A stretch of DNA of 38,319 nt from Synechococcus sp. 1G10 (GCF_002252625.1 NZ_NQKW01000024.1:1-38319), one strand, 5' to 3'. Shown: positions 1 through 7,493, numbered from the stretch's first letter. Notes: generated from the sequence alone by a model not told the origin. Program-made: numbers and translations.

Positions 1-218
1 TTGGCGTGAGCACGATGGCCTTCAACCTGAACGGTTTCAACTTCAACCAGTCGATCCTCGATGGCCAAGGCCGCGTGATCAACACCTGGGCTGATGTACT
101 GAACCGCGCTGGTCTGGGTATGGAAGTGATGCACGAGCGCAATGCTCACAACTTCCCACTTGACCTGGCATCTGCAGAAGCCACCCCTGTGGCACTGACC
201 GCCCCTGCAATCGGCTGA
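1..218 (+). CDS. psbA: Photosystem II reaction centre protein D1 (C-terminal part)
   Basis: The reading frame is open from the window edge (first full codon at base 3) and gives the last 71 residues of D1, the photosystem II core subunit in the thylakoid membrane. The stretch [13 protein letters not shown] carries the manganese-cluster ligands known as His332, Glu333, His337, Asp342 and the free carboxylate of Ala344. It is followed by a 15-residue tail ([15 protein letters not shown]), which in the family is removed after Ala344 by the protease CtpA, so this is a precursor form. The 5' part of the gene lies outside the window, so D1 isoform type and promoter cannot be judged. A hairpin terminator follows 55 bases after the stop. 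Confidence 0.98.
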   Translation, partial: GVSTMAFNLNGFNFNQSILDGQGRVINTWADVLNRAGLGMEVMHERNAHNFPLDLASAEATPVALTAPAIG

Positions 219-273
219 TGCAGCCGGTGGGTCGCTGCGGCCCACCAGCAGCTTCAACTGAATAGCAAGTGAA

Positions 274-299
274 GCCTCCGCCTTGGCGGGGGCTTTTTT
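274..299 (+). terminator. Rho-independent terminator of psbA
   Basis: A 9-bp stem (GCCTCCGCC pairing with GGCGGGGGC, one G-U pair) with a 2-base loop is followed directly by six T residues. It lies 55 bases after the psbA stop and fits an intrinsic terminator on the plus strand. Confidence 0.88.
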
Positions 300-564
300 C
301 TTGACGTCTCTGGGATTGGCAAAAGGCATGATGACCTCTGCTGTTGTCTCTGCTGGAATGGCTAGAGCTAGAGCCAGCACGGGACATGCAGAGTTGTTAT
401 TCGCAAACGTTTTCAACTCTTGACTGGCGTCTCATGAATATTGGCCGGGTATCGGTCCAGTTCAAATCAGCCAAGTGCTCCACAGCGCGAAAAGCTACTG
501 ATGATGATCAACCTGAAGCTGCTCACTGCGGCCGAAAGAATCTACAATTCACACCCCTCACTCA
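300..564. other. Non-coding stretch between psbA terminator and DUF2256 gene
   Basis: No convincing gene is seen on either strand. Frames that stay open here have no recognisable protein pattern. The stretch presumably holds the promoter of the small gene at 565, but no clear -35/-10 pair or Shine-Dalgarno site stands out. Confidence 0.4.
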
Positions 565-732
565 ATGCCTCATCACCTTGATCGCCCAACCAAGAGCTGC
601 AAAGCCTGCGGACGACCATTTCAATGGAGAAAGAAGTGGAAAGACGTTTGGGATGATGTTCTCTACTGCTCAGAACGCTGCCGCAAAAACAAGAATCAGT
701 CGCATCCGACAGCCCCACTGGAAAAGAGATGA
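565..732 (+). CDS. DUF2256 family zinc-ribbon-like mini-protein
   Basis: This 55-residue protein matches the DUF2256 pattern almost throughout. It has [20 protein letters not shown] (residues 12-31), then LYCSERCRK, giving four cysteines in two CxxC/CxxxC-like pairs that probably bind one zinc ion, plus the Trp/Lys-rich middle typical of the family. The length is normal for the family (about 45-60 residues). Function is not known; family members are often found near photolyase/cryptochrome genes, but none is present here. The ATG at 565 gives the conserved start a few residues before the first cysteine; no strong ribosome site precedes it. It stands alone between non-coding stretches. Confidence 0.85.
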   Translation: MPHHLDRPTKSCKACGRPFQWRKKWKDVWDDVLYCSERCRKNKNQSHPTAPLEKR

Positions 733-998
733 GACGCCTACAATTCAAGACAAATCTCTAATGCTGTCACCAGAGTGACACAGAGCGGATAGCAATTATC
801 CGAGAGAACGCTTGCATTACAAACTCGCATCTATGACGAACCGGCCTTTACTGCAAGATATTATTAGATATTTTACCTCAGATAAGCCGAGTTAGATTAT
901 ACCGTAGAGAGCCTTGTCGCATCTTCCTGACTACCTGCTCGAACCAGGTTGCAAGCCTGAGTTGATGAATTTTTCCAATGGAGATATTGGGGTTGGGG

Positions 999-1697
999 TT
1001 AAGAAAGAATTTGCTCGCCCCGTTCCCAGGCGCATCGACGCGAAAGAAGCTCTAGGTCGTCAAACCAGGTTGTCTTGGTCATCTGCCCTGCGTGCAAACG
1101 GATATGATACACATAGTCATTAATAATAATTCCTGGTGCCATACAAGTAACTGCAATCATCATGCCAATATCTTCGCCTTGAGACAAACCCATCCAGCCA
1201 CCAGCCTTCTTCAAGAGATTGGCTTCTACCAGCAGGGTTGTTGGCCCCAACGGAATGCAGGCCTTAGGTGTTGGCCAGGCACGCCAGATATCTCCAGGAA
1301 AGCTTGGTCCAGCTGGCACAATTCCTGGATCCGACTTGGAGTCGTCTGTACAGTATCCAGCAGACCAAAGAGCTCCATACTGACCATTGATTGCATCTAG
1401 TCGCTGATCGATAGAGTGTGGATAAAGCCAGTCATCGTCGTCGGCACTAGTGATCCAGTCTCCCCTGGCAATGACTAAACCTAGATTGCGTGCTGCGGCC
1501 TGGCCGATCGGACGATCCGTAGCAATGACGGTGGCATGCTCACAGATCCCATCGGGTAGCACTTCCCGACTCGTGCCATCAACAACAATGACATGCTCAA
1601 CCACACAATCGTTATTTTTTATACTTTGATTTAATTCAACCAACATACTTAGCCGATCTGGCAGCAGTCTGGTTGGCGTGATCACACTGACAGTCAT
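999..1697 (-). CDS. Family 2 glycosyltransferase, small soluble type
   Basis: The 232-residue protein begins MTVSVITPTR, the usual first strand of a GT-A fold nucleotide-sugar-binding domain. It has VIVVDGTS (residues ~37-44) and RNLGLVIARGDWITSADDDDW (~70-90), where the Asp run is the metal/nucleotide-sugar DxD motif of GT2 enzymes. A later segment around SQGEDIGMM is a likely acceptor/base region (ED motif). It has no membrane segments, so it is probably cytosolic, transferring a sugar to an unknown acceptor. It stands alone, is AT-richer than the genes after 7.5 kb and has no pathway partners nearby, which suggests horizontal acquisition. Sugar and acceptor cannot be told. Confidence 0.82.
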   Translation of the reverse strand: MTVSVITPTRLLPDRLSMLVELNQSIKNNDCVVEHVIVVDGTSREVLPDGICEHATVIATDRPIGQAAARNLGLVIARGDWITSADDDDWLYPHSIDQRLDAINGQYGALWSAGYCTDDSKSDPGIVPAGPSFPGDIWRAWPTPKACIPLGPTTLLVEANLLKKAGGWMGLSQGEDIGMMIAVTCMAPGIIINDYVYHIRLHAGQMTKTTWFDDLELLSRRCAWERGEQILS

Positions 1698-2326
1698 CTA
1701 GTTGCCAAAGGATTTGCTTGTTATCTTCGACTTAAATCGTCCAGGGCCTCATCATCCTTCAGGCCTCACAGCTGAAACTGAAGCGCACTTAAGCATTAAT
1801 TCCAAAAGCACATTTTGGCCTAAAAAGCTCTCGGTCTTAAGAGACACCATCATAGAGTACCGGCGCGGAGGCCGCCTTGAAAAGCCGCGCCTGAGTCCTA
1901 CGCATGCGGAGATCACTCGACTGCCTGGTCTCCAAGCATAAATGTTGAGAAGTAAGACCCCAGCTGACTATGAGACAGCCAGCACAGGCCTGAAATTGCA
2001 GTGCAGATAGCCAAGAATGCTGAATATAAGGGCACGTTAAGCTCTCAATGAATCTGAGGTCGTGATTCTATTCCACTTCATCATGCTCCCCAATGGGGCG
2101 ATGCGCTCCCTGCAAACGTTCTGATATCTTGCCAATACTCTCAATCAATTCACTTTACTTGCCTGGGCTTTTAGAACTCAACAGCATCGCTCAGCGCGGG
2201 TGAAAAGGATCATGTTACCGCTGCCGATCAACCAGTTCACCGGCCAGCAGGTGAGCCCCAGCTCGCTCTTGATCTAATCGATCGATCAGCTCCAGCGGCT
2301 CCAGCGGCTCGCGCCCGGGCACTGAT
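1698..2326. other. Intergenic region without a convincing gene
   Basis: A 79-codon plus-strand frame opens at a TTG near 1702 and closes at 1941. Its product matches nothing I recognise, it lacks a ribosome site and has no family signature, so it is not called as a gene. The remaining bases to 2326 show no coding pattern. The region may be degraded sequence. Confidence 0.4.
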
Positions 2327-3304
2327 TCACGCCGTTGAGGCCCTGAAACAAATGTGCCCGTCATGCTGCTGGAAGCCAATAACAACCAAGAGCACCAAGC
2401 GGCATTCTGGCGTAGGTATCTGATCACAGCCGATGCCGTCTTCCGGCTCCAGCTGGAGAGTGGCGTGCTCTACGCCCAGCCTGCGCAGCCTCTCCTGAGC
2501 CTCACGGAGCAATGTTTCGTCGTCGATCAGGCTTTGGCGGCGGCAAAGGTGGGCGGTGAGGGCCACCCGCGACGTGCTGATGCTCCAGACATGAATATGG
2601 TGAACGCCACAGACTCCTGTAATCGTGCGCAGTGAATCTTCCACCGCATCCAGATCCACGGCTCCTGGCACCGCATCGAGGGAAAGAGCGCCGGCTTCCA
2701 ACATCAGCCGCCAGCCATTCCAGCCCACGACAAAGCCGACACCGATCGCCACCAGGGAATCAAGCCACGTCCAACCGGTGAGAGCAATCAACAACGTGCT
2801 GACAAGGACTGCCGCCGAGAGAGCTGCATCACTGAGCAGGTGAAGGACCGCCGCACGGCGGTTGAGGTCATGCTGATGACCAGGGCCGAACAACCTTGCC
2901 GAGAGCAGATTCACCGCCAGACCAGCGAGAGCTGCAAGCGCCACCGGAGTGGTGCCGAGTTCGACGGGCCGCCCGAGTCGCTGCAGACCTTCGACGACAA
3001 CGACCCCACCTGCCACCATCACAAGCGCCGCATTGGCCATGGAGGCCATTTGGGTGCTGCGTCCGTAGCCATAGGTGAAACGCCGATTGGCCGGCCGGCC
3101 GGCCAGTCGCTCCGCCCCCCAACTCAGCAGCAACCCCACCACATCCCCGAGGTTATGGAGGGCATCGCCGATCAGCGCCAGCGACCCGAAGCCAAACCCG
3201 ATCACCAGCTACACGCCGACAAGCCCGGCGTTGAGCAGAACTCTCCAACTAAACGCCGCCGAACCACTGGCAACCCGCCGGTGAGCGTGGGCCTCAGACG
3301 ACAT
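2327..3304 (-). pseudogene. Cation diffusion facilitator (CzrB/CzcD-like), interrupted by in-frame TAG
   Basis: Read from the ATG at 3304 this is a 325-codon zinc/cadmium/cobalt exporter of the CDF family: a His-containing N-terminus, TM1 starting about residue 20, the TM2 metal-site motif ALIGDALHNLGD (HxxxD replacing the usual D/HxxxD), a His-poor loop, the TM5 motif LLSDAALS, and a cytoplasmic C-terminal domain with GVHHIHVWSIS. Codon 32, in TM1 (bases 3209-3211), is TAG; both sides continue perfectly in the same frame. A shorter product could start at the GTG at 3205 (292 aa) but would lose the first transmembrane start. The ATG overlaps the 3' end of the ArsR-like gene, the standard czrA-czrB arrangement. 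Most likely a pseudogene by point mutation. Confidence 0.82.
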
Positions 3305-3567
3305 GAAGCACCTGGGCCATCTCCGTGATGGCCTCCGCCACAACGCGGTAGTACACACTCATGCCACGCCGGGGGTGGTGACTGACGGTGGACTCCGAGA
3401 GCTTCACCAGGGGGGCGAGATTGCAGGTGCAGTCTTCTCTGGCGTGCTCACGCAAGAGATGTTCCAGCAGCTGCAACCGTACGGGATCGGATCAGCACTG
3501 CCCAGAGGCGGGCAGCAGATCCGCGCGAGATCAGTGGGAACGGGAAGAGTCCTTGGCACCTCGCCAT
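3294..3567 (-). pseudogene. ArsR/SmtB-family metal-responsive repressor, frameshifted and deleted
   Basis: The frame ending at 3294 encodes DPVRLQLLEHLLREHA, then EDCTCNLAPLVKLSESTVSHH (helix-turn-helix with a CTC metal motif), then RRGMSVYYRVVAEAITEMAQVL. That is the SmtB/ArsR fold, but the normal ~15 residues between SHH and RRGMSVYY (end of recognition helix and first wing strand) are missing. Just before DPVRL the 5-bp unit GATCC is tandemly repeated (within 3484-3495), and removing one copy joins the upstream frame (PTDLARICCPPLGSAD) to PVRLQ. A strong ribosome site precedes the ATG at 3567, so the gene was once well expressed. It would have repressed the adjacent CDF exporter. As it stands it cannot give a working repressor. 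Confidence 0.8.
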
Positions 3568-3574
3568 GTTGCCA

Positions 3575-3581
3575 CCTCCTT
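3575..3581 (-). promoter_or_regulatory. Ribosome binding site of the broken ArsR gene
   Basis: On the minus strand AAGGAGG lies 7 bases before the ATG at 3567. It is one of the strongest Shine-Dalgarno sites in the window and fixes the original start of the repressor gene. Confidence 0.7.
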
Positions 3582-4086
3582 GACAACCATCAAAGAAGTG
3601 GCCCCTCAAGCGCATCAGCGGCGGGGTGATGCGGTAATCAGACGGGTACGGGAATAGGTACTAACAGAAGCCTCCACCTGAGCCCGCTCGGTGTAACTTG
3701 ATGTTGAGGGGAGGAACGGGAGCCGACCCGGCCTTTCCCTCCAGAAGAGTCCGGCCAGCATCCCTGAGCCGGTGATCAAAGCGGAGGTGCGATTGGAACC
3801 AGATGTGTCCTCGGTGGCGCAGCGTGAACGCTATCCCTTAGCTGCAGTAAGCCATATGCCATCTCTATTTCCCGCTTGTTGAAATCCCGGGCTGCATAAC
3901 CCGGGCAGCGGTCACAACTGCGGAGGTCAAGCCCCGAGCATCTCTCCCCAGCGCCGTGACTGGATCCTTAACTGCCAGGCCCTAATCGCAGGCTTCTGCA
4001 TAGCAGTAGACAGGCCGACCGTTGAATACCAGACACCCGACCGCACGGCATCCCAACTGCCAAGGTGACCATCCGCAACCGGTGCA

Positions 4087-4111
4087 AAGGCGCCCCCACA
4101 TGGGGCGCCTT
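4087..4111. repeat. Perfect 10-bp stem-loop
   Basis: AAGGCGCCCC is followed by CACAT and its exact complement GGGGCGCCTT. No U-tract follows on either strand, so it is either a weak terminator, an operator-like palindrome, or a relic. It lies 118 bases upstream of the broken GNAT gene. Confidence 0.6.
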
Positions 4112-4228
4112 CCGATGGACCCAGCAGATCCTGGGCCCGATGGGTGGCGAAGTGCAGCAGCAGCTCACACCTCGCGGCAACAAGGGACGAGACAATCAAT
4201 GACTTGACGATCCGTTTCTCTGGCCCCG

Positions 4229-4744
4229 GTGGCTTCCCCGTTGCAGATCAGGCTCTTTGAGCCGGCCGACTGGCCTGGAGTGTGGCGGCTGCTGGAGCCG
4301 GTGTTCCACGCCGGGGAAACCTTCCCCCACGACCCGGCCATCAGCGAGACCGAAGCGCGAGTTATTTGGGTGGAGCAGAGCCAGACGGCGATGGTGGCTC
4401 TTGATGCCGATGGCGCCGTGGCTGGCACCTAATACCTGAGGCCCAACAGCCTCTGCCTTGGGGCCCACGTAGCCAATGCCGGCTATGTGGTGGCCGAGCC
4501 ATGCCGGGGGGAAGGCATCGGCAGCCGCCTCTGCCAGCACTCACTCCAGACCGCCCTCCAGCTGGGATTTCGGGCCATGCAATTCAACCTGGTGGTCAGC
4601 ACCAACACCGCCGGCATTCGCTGCTGGGAGCGCAACGGCTTCCGCGCCATCGGCACCCTGCCGGCGGCCTTCCGCCATCGGCAGCTCGGCTACGTGGATG
4701 CCCATGTGATGTTCCAGGTGCTGGTCAAGGGGAAGGTCCCATGA
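4229..4744 (+). pseudogene. GNAT N-acetyltransferase interrupted by one stop codon
   Basis: From the GTG at 4229 the frame gives IRLFEPADWPGVWRLLEPVF (GNAT strand 1 and helix 1), then VALDADGAVAGT, a TAA at 4430-4432, then YLRPNSLCLGAHVANAGYVVAEPCRGEGIGSRLCQHSL and GFRAMQFNLVVSTNTAGIRCWERNGF to the stop. CRGEGIGS is the acetyl-CoA pyrophosphate loop (Q/RxxGxG/A). Both halves are in the same frame, and the family normally has Tyr at the stop position, so one base change (TAC or TAT to TAA) explains the break. The full reading would be about 171 residues. The stop overlaps the next gene's start (ATGA), so both were co-transcribed. The acceptor substrate is unknown. Confidence 0.83.
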
Positions 4745-5088
4745 GGGTGGTGCCGCTGCGGTTGACTCCAGGGGCAGACCTGCGCCTGGCCTTGGAGGCC
4801 TGGATGCTGCAGCAGAGCGAGCGGGCTGGCTGCGTGATCAGCGGCATCGGCAGCCTGTCGGTAGCCCGGCTGCGCATGGCGGGCCAGGAGAACATCACCA
4901 GCCACAGCGGTGATCTGGAGATCCTTTCGCTGGCCGGCACCCTCTCCCCCGATGGCGCCCACCTGCACATCGCCATCGCAGGCAGCACAGGAGCGGTGGT
5001 CGGCGGCCATCTCTGCAACGGATCGCTTGTGCGCACCACCGCTGAGCTGGTGCTGGGGCTGATGCCGAAGTGGGAGTTCCGCCGGTAG
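4741..5088 (+). CDS. PPC/DUF296 domain protein
   Basis: The 115-residue protein matches the plant-and-prokaryote-conserved (PPC, DUF296) domain over its whole length. It opens VVPLRLTPGADLRLALEAWM, continues AGCVISGIGSLSVARLRMAG and LEILSLAGTLSPDGAHLHIAIA, and ends GGHLCNGSLVRTTAELVLG. The HLHIAIA and GGHLCNG histidines are the usual conserved ones. These proteins form trimers; in plants the domain sits in AT-hook DNA-binding proteins, while in bacteria the role is unclear. Translation is coupled to the preceding, now broken, acetyltransferase by an ATGA overlap, so its expression may be reduced by the upstream stop. The gene itself looks intact. Confidence 0.88.
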   Translation: MRVVPLRLTPGADLRLALEAWMLQQSERAGCVISGIGSLSVARLRMAGQENITSHSGDLEILSLAGTLSPDGAHLHIAIAGSTGAVVGGHLCNGSLVRTTAELVLGLMPKWEFRR

Positions 5089-5395
5089 CTGGATCCAGCC
5101 ACCGGCTTTGGCGAACTGCTGATCCGGCCAGCTCCAGCCTGCGACGAGCGCGACGGGCCCGGCGAGGGCAGTTGATGACAGCCCCAGTTAGAAGCCTGCT
5201 CAATGCCGACAACCGTTTGGATGAGGGACGCGCCAGAAAGTTTGCGCTCCCTACTGTCGCGTACTGAGACTCATCCTTGCAGTCGTGAGGTCCCGCCTGG
5301 CTCATCGTCGCCCGACGGTGATTACCCCCTTTTGGGGGCATGACAACGTTGTCTGTTGACCGAGACTTAACCCAACGAAAGCAAGGGAGTCCGCC
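5089..5395. other. Intergenic region with a small hairpin
   Basis: No gene is supported. CCCCC-TTTT-GGGGG at 5325-5338 can form a short stem-loop about 60 bases before the small frame at 5396. No T-run follows. Confidence 0.4.
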
Positions 5396-5572
5396 TTGGC
5401 AGAATCCGACATGACCATCAGTGTCAGCAGCTGCCTCGGGCGCACCTGTATGAAATGGGGCAGCGATGGCGAGCTCACAGACCTGGATATGAACTTGGTC
5501 ATGGAGCGCCTGGCCCAGGTGGATCAGGGTGTGTCAGCCCTGCGCCAGGGAACGCAAGTCAGCGAGCCGTAG
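5396..5572 (+). CDS. Possible small protein of unknown function
   Basis: A 58-codon frame starts at TTG 5396 behind AAGGGAG (5383-5389), or at ATG 5411 (53 residues). The product has SSCLGRTCMKWG near its N-terminus and an acidic, helix-favouring rest (LTDLDMNLVMERLAQVDQGVSALRQG). Two cysteines are spaced CxxxxC. I recognise no family. Support is the ribosome site and protein-like composition; it could still be a chance frame in a decaying region. Confidence 0.35.
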   Translation: MAESDMTISVSSCLGRTCMKWGSDGELTDLDMNLVMERLAQVDQGVSALRQGTQVSEP

Positions 5573-6337
5573 AGCCAGATCCATCAATCAGCTGAAAGTT
5601 ATCTTCACCAGGATTAGGGAAGATATAGGCCGTTGCTTGTCGGTAGTGATGACGATCTTCTACTGCGCATCTCCGGCCAGCATGGGTTTCAATTGTGCAA
5701 TCTGACACAGGGAAAGCCACACAAGTGAGAACGAAGCCTGCTGCGATTTGGTTCTCATAGAAGAAAGCATGATTGCCCTAGTTTACGGTGTCACTAATCA
5801 ACTTGCCTGCGCAAGACGAACAGGAGCCAGCGCGGCAGGACAACGGCAGATCGATATCTCGATCCGCCGCAGCATCAAAGATTGACTGATACTCATCGCA
5901 GTAGATCTTCGATTCAGACCCTCTTTGGCGTTGATGAGTGTGACCTTGTAGATAGCTATCGAAGCAGGGTGGGTGATGGGGTCAAGCCTATGCCGGATCG
6001 TTCATCAGCTTGCTTCAACTGGTGGGATCATGCGCAGTCCCCAACCGGAGATAGTTTGCAATGTCTTATCAGCTGGCGGACAGTATCCCAGCTAGCTTCG
6101 AAAAGGCATTTCATCCCTCAGGGATGCTCTCATAGGTTGAGGAGCCGAGGCTCTGTTGCGCAAGTCCCCTTTCAGGGATATCGTCTTCAATTGACATATA
6201 CAACTCGTCCGCCTGGATCGAATCAAGCAGCTGCGCTCCTATGTTGCCATGGGTCCAAATGTCAGCCCAACTCTGTGAAGGCCAACAGAATTACCAGTCC
6301 CCAAATGGGGTTGGTGGGGGTGCCAGATGGCGGGCGA
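5573..6337. other. Long intergenic region without a supported gene
   Basis: A plus-strand frame runs from about 5882 to 6643 but its composition is not protein-like and it is antisense to the better candidate at 6338-6727. A small palindrome, CATCCCT-C-AGGGATG, lies near 6114-6128. Nothing else is recognised. Together with its neighbours it fits eroded sequence. Confidence 0.4.
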
Positions 6338-6404
6338 TCAGGGCCAGGCGATGAAACTGACCGGTTCATATTTGGCGATCGTGATGTGCCAGGCCCTGAT
6401 CGCC
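6333..6404. repeat. 13-bp inverted repeat at the 3' end of a hypothetical gene
   Basis: GGCGATCAGGGCC (6333-6345) and its exact complement GGCCCTGATCGCC (6392-6404) are 46 bases apart. The right arm is part of a 12-bp direct repeat GCCAGGCCCTGA at 6388-6399 and 6402-6413. The pair spans the stop of the minus-strand gene and may be a relic of a small repeat element. Confidence 0.55.
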
Positions 6405-6727
6405 AGGCCCTGAAGGCTGCCGAGAAACGCTTCAGTATCACCACTGGAGACCCAGTTCGCCTTGAGCAGGGGCAGTTGTTCGCTCATCACATCCAACGGA
6501 AGCTCCACCAGCAGCAAACTGGGGTCCCCGGCAGCCCGTTGCAGAGGGCCCTCTTCGCTGCGCTGCCAGAGCCGAAGCAACAGTTCCAACGCCAGGGTGC
6601 GGCCATCATCGCCGGGATCAGTGGCGTCGGCAGCTTCTGCTGACTGGGATTTGCCTGTAAGCGGCAACGCCCGCTTGCCTGCAAATTCCACCAGTGCCAA
6701 GGCAACAAGATAGGGAGCGTCGGCCAT
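6338..6727 (-). CDS. Hypothetical protein
   Basis: From the ATG at 6727 (preceded by AGGG on the minus strand, 9 bases away) the frame gives 129 residues: MADAPYLVALALVEFAGKRALP, an Ala/Asp-rich linker, then LALELLLRLWQRSEEG, SLLLVELPLDVMSEQLPLLK and a C-terminal LGSLQGLAIRAWHITI. The composition is normal for a soluble, mostly helical protein and the codons look used, unlike the antisense frame. No family is recognised. An in-frame ATG at 6736 is possible, and the frame stays open to 6808. It has no operon partner; the stop lies inside an inverted repeat. Confidence 0.45.
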   Translation of the reverse strand: MADAPYLVALALVEFAGKRALPLTGKSQSAEAADATDPGDDGRTLALELLLRLWQRSEEGPLQRAAGDPSLLLVELPLDVMSEQLPLLKANWVSSGDTEAFLGSLQGLAIRAWHITIAKYEPVSFIAWP

Positions 6728-7225
6728 GGAATTCATCCCTAAGAGCCGTTCCACACTGCCCGATCGCGGGCGACGAGGCGATCGGGCGCCACGAGCAAAA
6801 ACCTCCACCCTGCAAGGGAGATCAACAACCGAGAGTTTGGACGATCAATCCAAGGATCGACATAGCTACATTTGCACGGTTATTTCGCCCCCTTTGGGGA
6901 TAGGCTCCATGGCCACCATCTGAGACCAGTTTCAGATCTATAGCGGTGTCCCTGTAGAAGCAAAGCCAAGGACGAAGCCGCCGCAGGCGCTTGTGCATCT
7001 GGAAACTGAAGCGCGCCTCGCGACAGATCGCAGCGACTCAAGATCAATTGCCCCAAGCGCTGGCATCGGCCGATAGGGCAGCTGAACGAATCTGAATAAT
7101 GTCAAAGATGGTGCCCCCATGAGCCGGGGGCACCCATATCAAGGTCGGGAGAGTAATGAAGAAACCTGCAAAAGGCTGCGTCGCTGAGATAGCGGACAGC
7201 CGCCTACAGCCACACCCTTGGCATT
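6728..7225. other. Intergenic region with a strong hairpin
   Basis: No gene is supported. GGTGCCCCC and GGGGGCACC (7110-7118 and 7126-7134) form a perfect 9-bp stem with a 7-base loop. CCCCTTTGGGG near 6891 is another small palindrome. The 9-bp unit GCATTGGTA is repeated at 7221 and 7233, just at the start of recognisable AbrB-like sequence. Confidence 0.4.
7110..7134. repeat. Perfect 9-bp GC-rich stem-loop
   Basis: GGTGCCCCC, loop ATGAGCC, GGGGGCACC. No T-run follows on the plus strand; on the minus strand a weak ATCTTT follows. It may be a terminator without a U-tract or a relic of lost sequence. Confidence 0.55.
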
Positions 7226-7469
7226 GGTATTAGCATTGGTAAGGATGGTAGCGAGCGACTGACTTCACTGCCTTCAATGAAGCGTTGCTGGAAGCCAGGC
7301 GGGCCGCAGCCTGCGCTAGATCGCCAAGGTGCAATTCAACGGCAACCTCCTGATAGAGATGACACATACCAGCCTGCTGGGCCTCAAGCCGGGTGATGAG
7401 TTTGAGATCAAGATTGGCAAGAAGCAGATCCGGTCGATCCCGGTTGGCGCCAGCGACGAAGAGGATTGA
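7226..7469 (+). pseudogene. Cyanobacterial AbrB-like regulator, remnant in three frames
   Basis: Three successive frames give pieces of one cyAbrB-type protein. The first (7226-7261) reads GISIGKDGSERL, matching the usual KKDGSERL. The second (7258-7302) reads TDFTAFNEALLEAR. The third (7326-7469) reads KVQFNGNLLIEMTHTSLLGLKPGDEFEIKIGKKQIRSIPVGASDEED and stops. KPGDEFEIK is the hallmark of the C-terminal AbrB-like DNA-binding domain, which in cyanobacteria regulates carbon and nitrogen genes. A frameshift lies near 7260, and a deletion of the linker plus another shift near 7305-7325. No start codon can be assigned. It ends 24 bases before def and is not functional as it stands. Confidence 0.78.
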
Positions 7470-7493
7470 TCATTCCAGACTGGAGAACCACCC

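Larger units (their letters stand above)
3568..4228. other. Intergenic region with hairpins
   Basis: No gene is supported here. A perfect 10-bp stem (AAGGCGCCCC / GGGGCGCCTT, loop CACAT) lies at 4087-4111 without a T-run on either side. A short CCCGGG pair separated by 8 bases lies near 3888-3907. The rest shows nothing recognisable on either strand. It would contain the divergent promoters of the former ArsR and GNAT genes. Confidence 0.45.

Noticed and set aside
1702-1941. A 79-codon plus-strand frame with TTG start
   Set aside because: No ribosome site, no recognisable pattern, and it lies in a decayed intergenic stretch.
3927-4207. Several frames on both strands of 60-90 codons
   Set aside because: No family pattern and mutually overlapping; the region contains only hairpins.
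5882-6643. A 253-codon plus-strand frame
   Set aside because: Composition is not protein-like, no family pattern, and it overlaps the better minus-strand candidate at 6338-6727.
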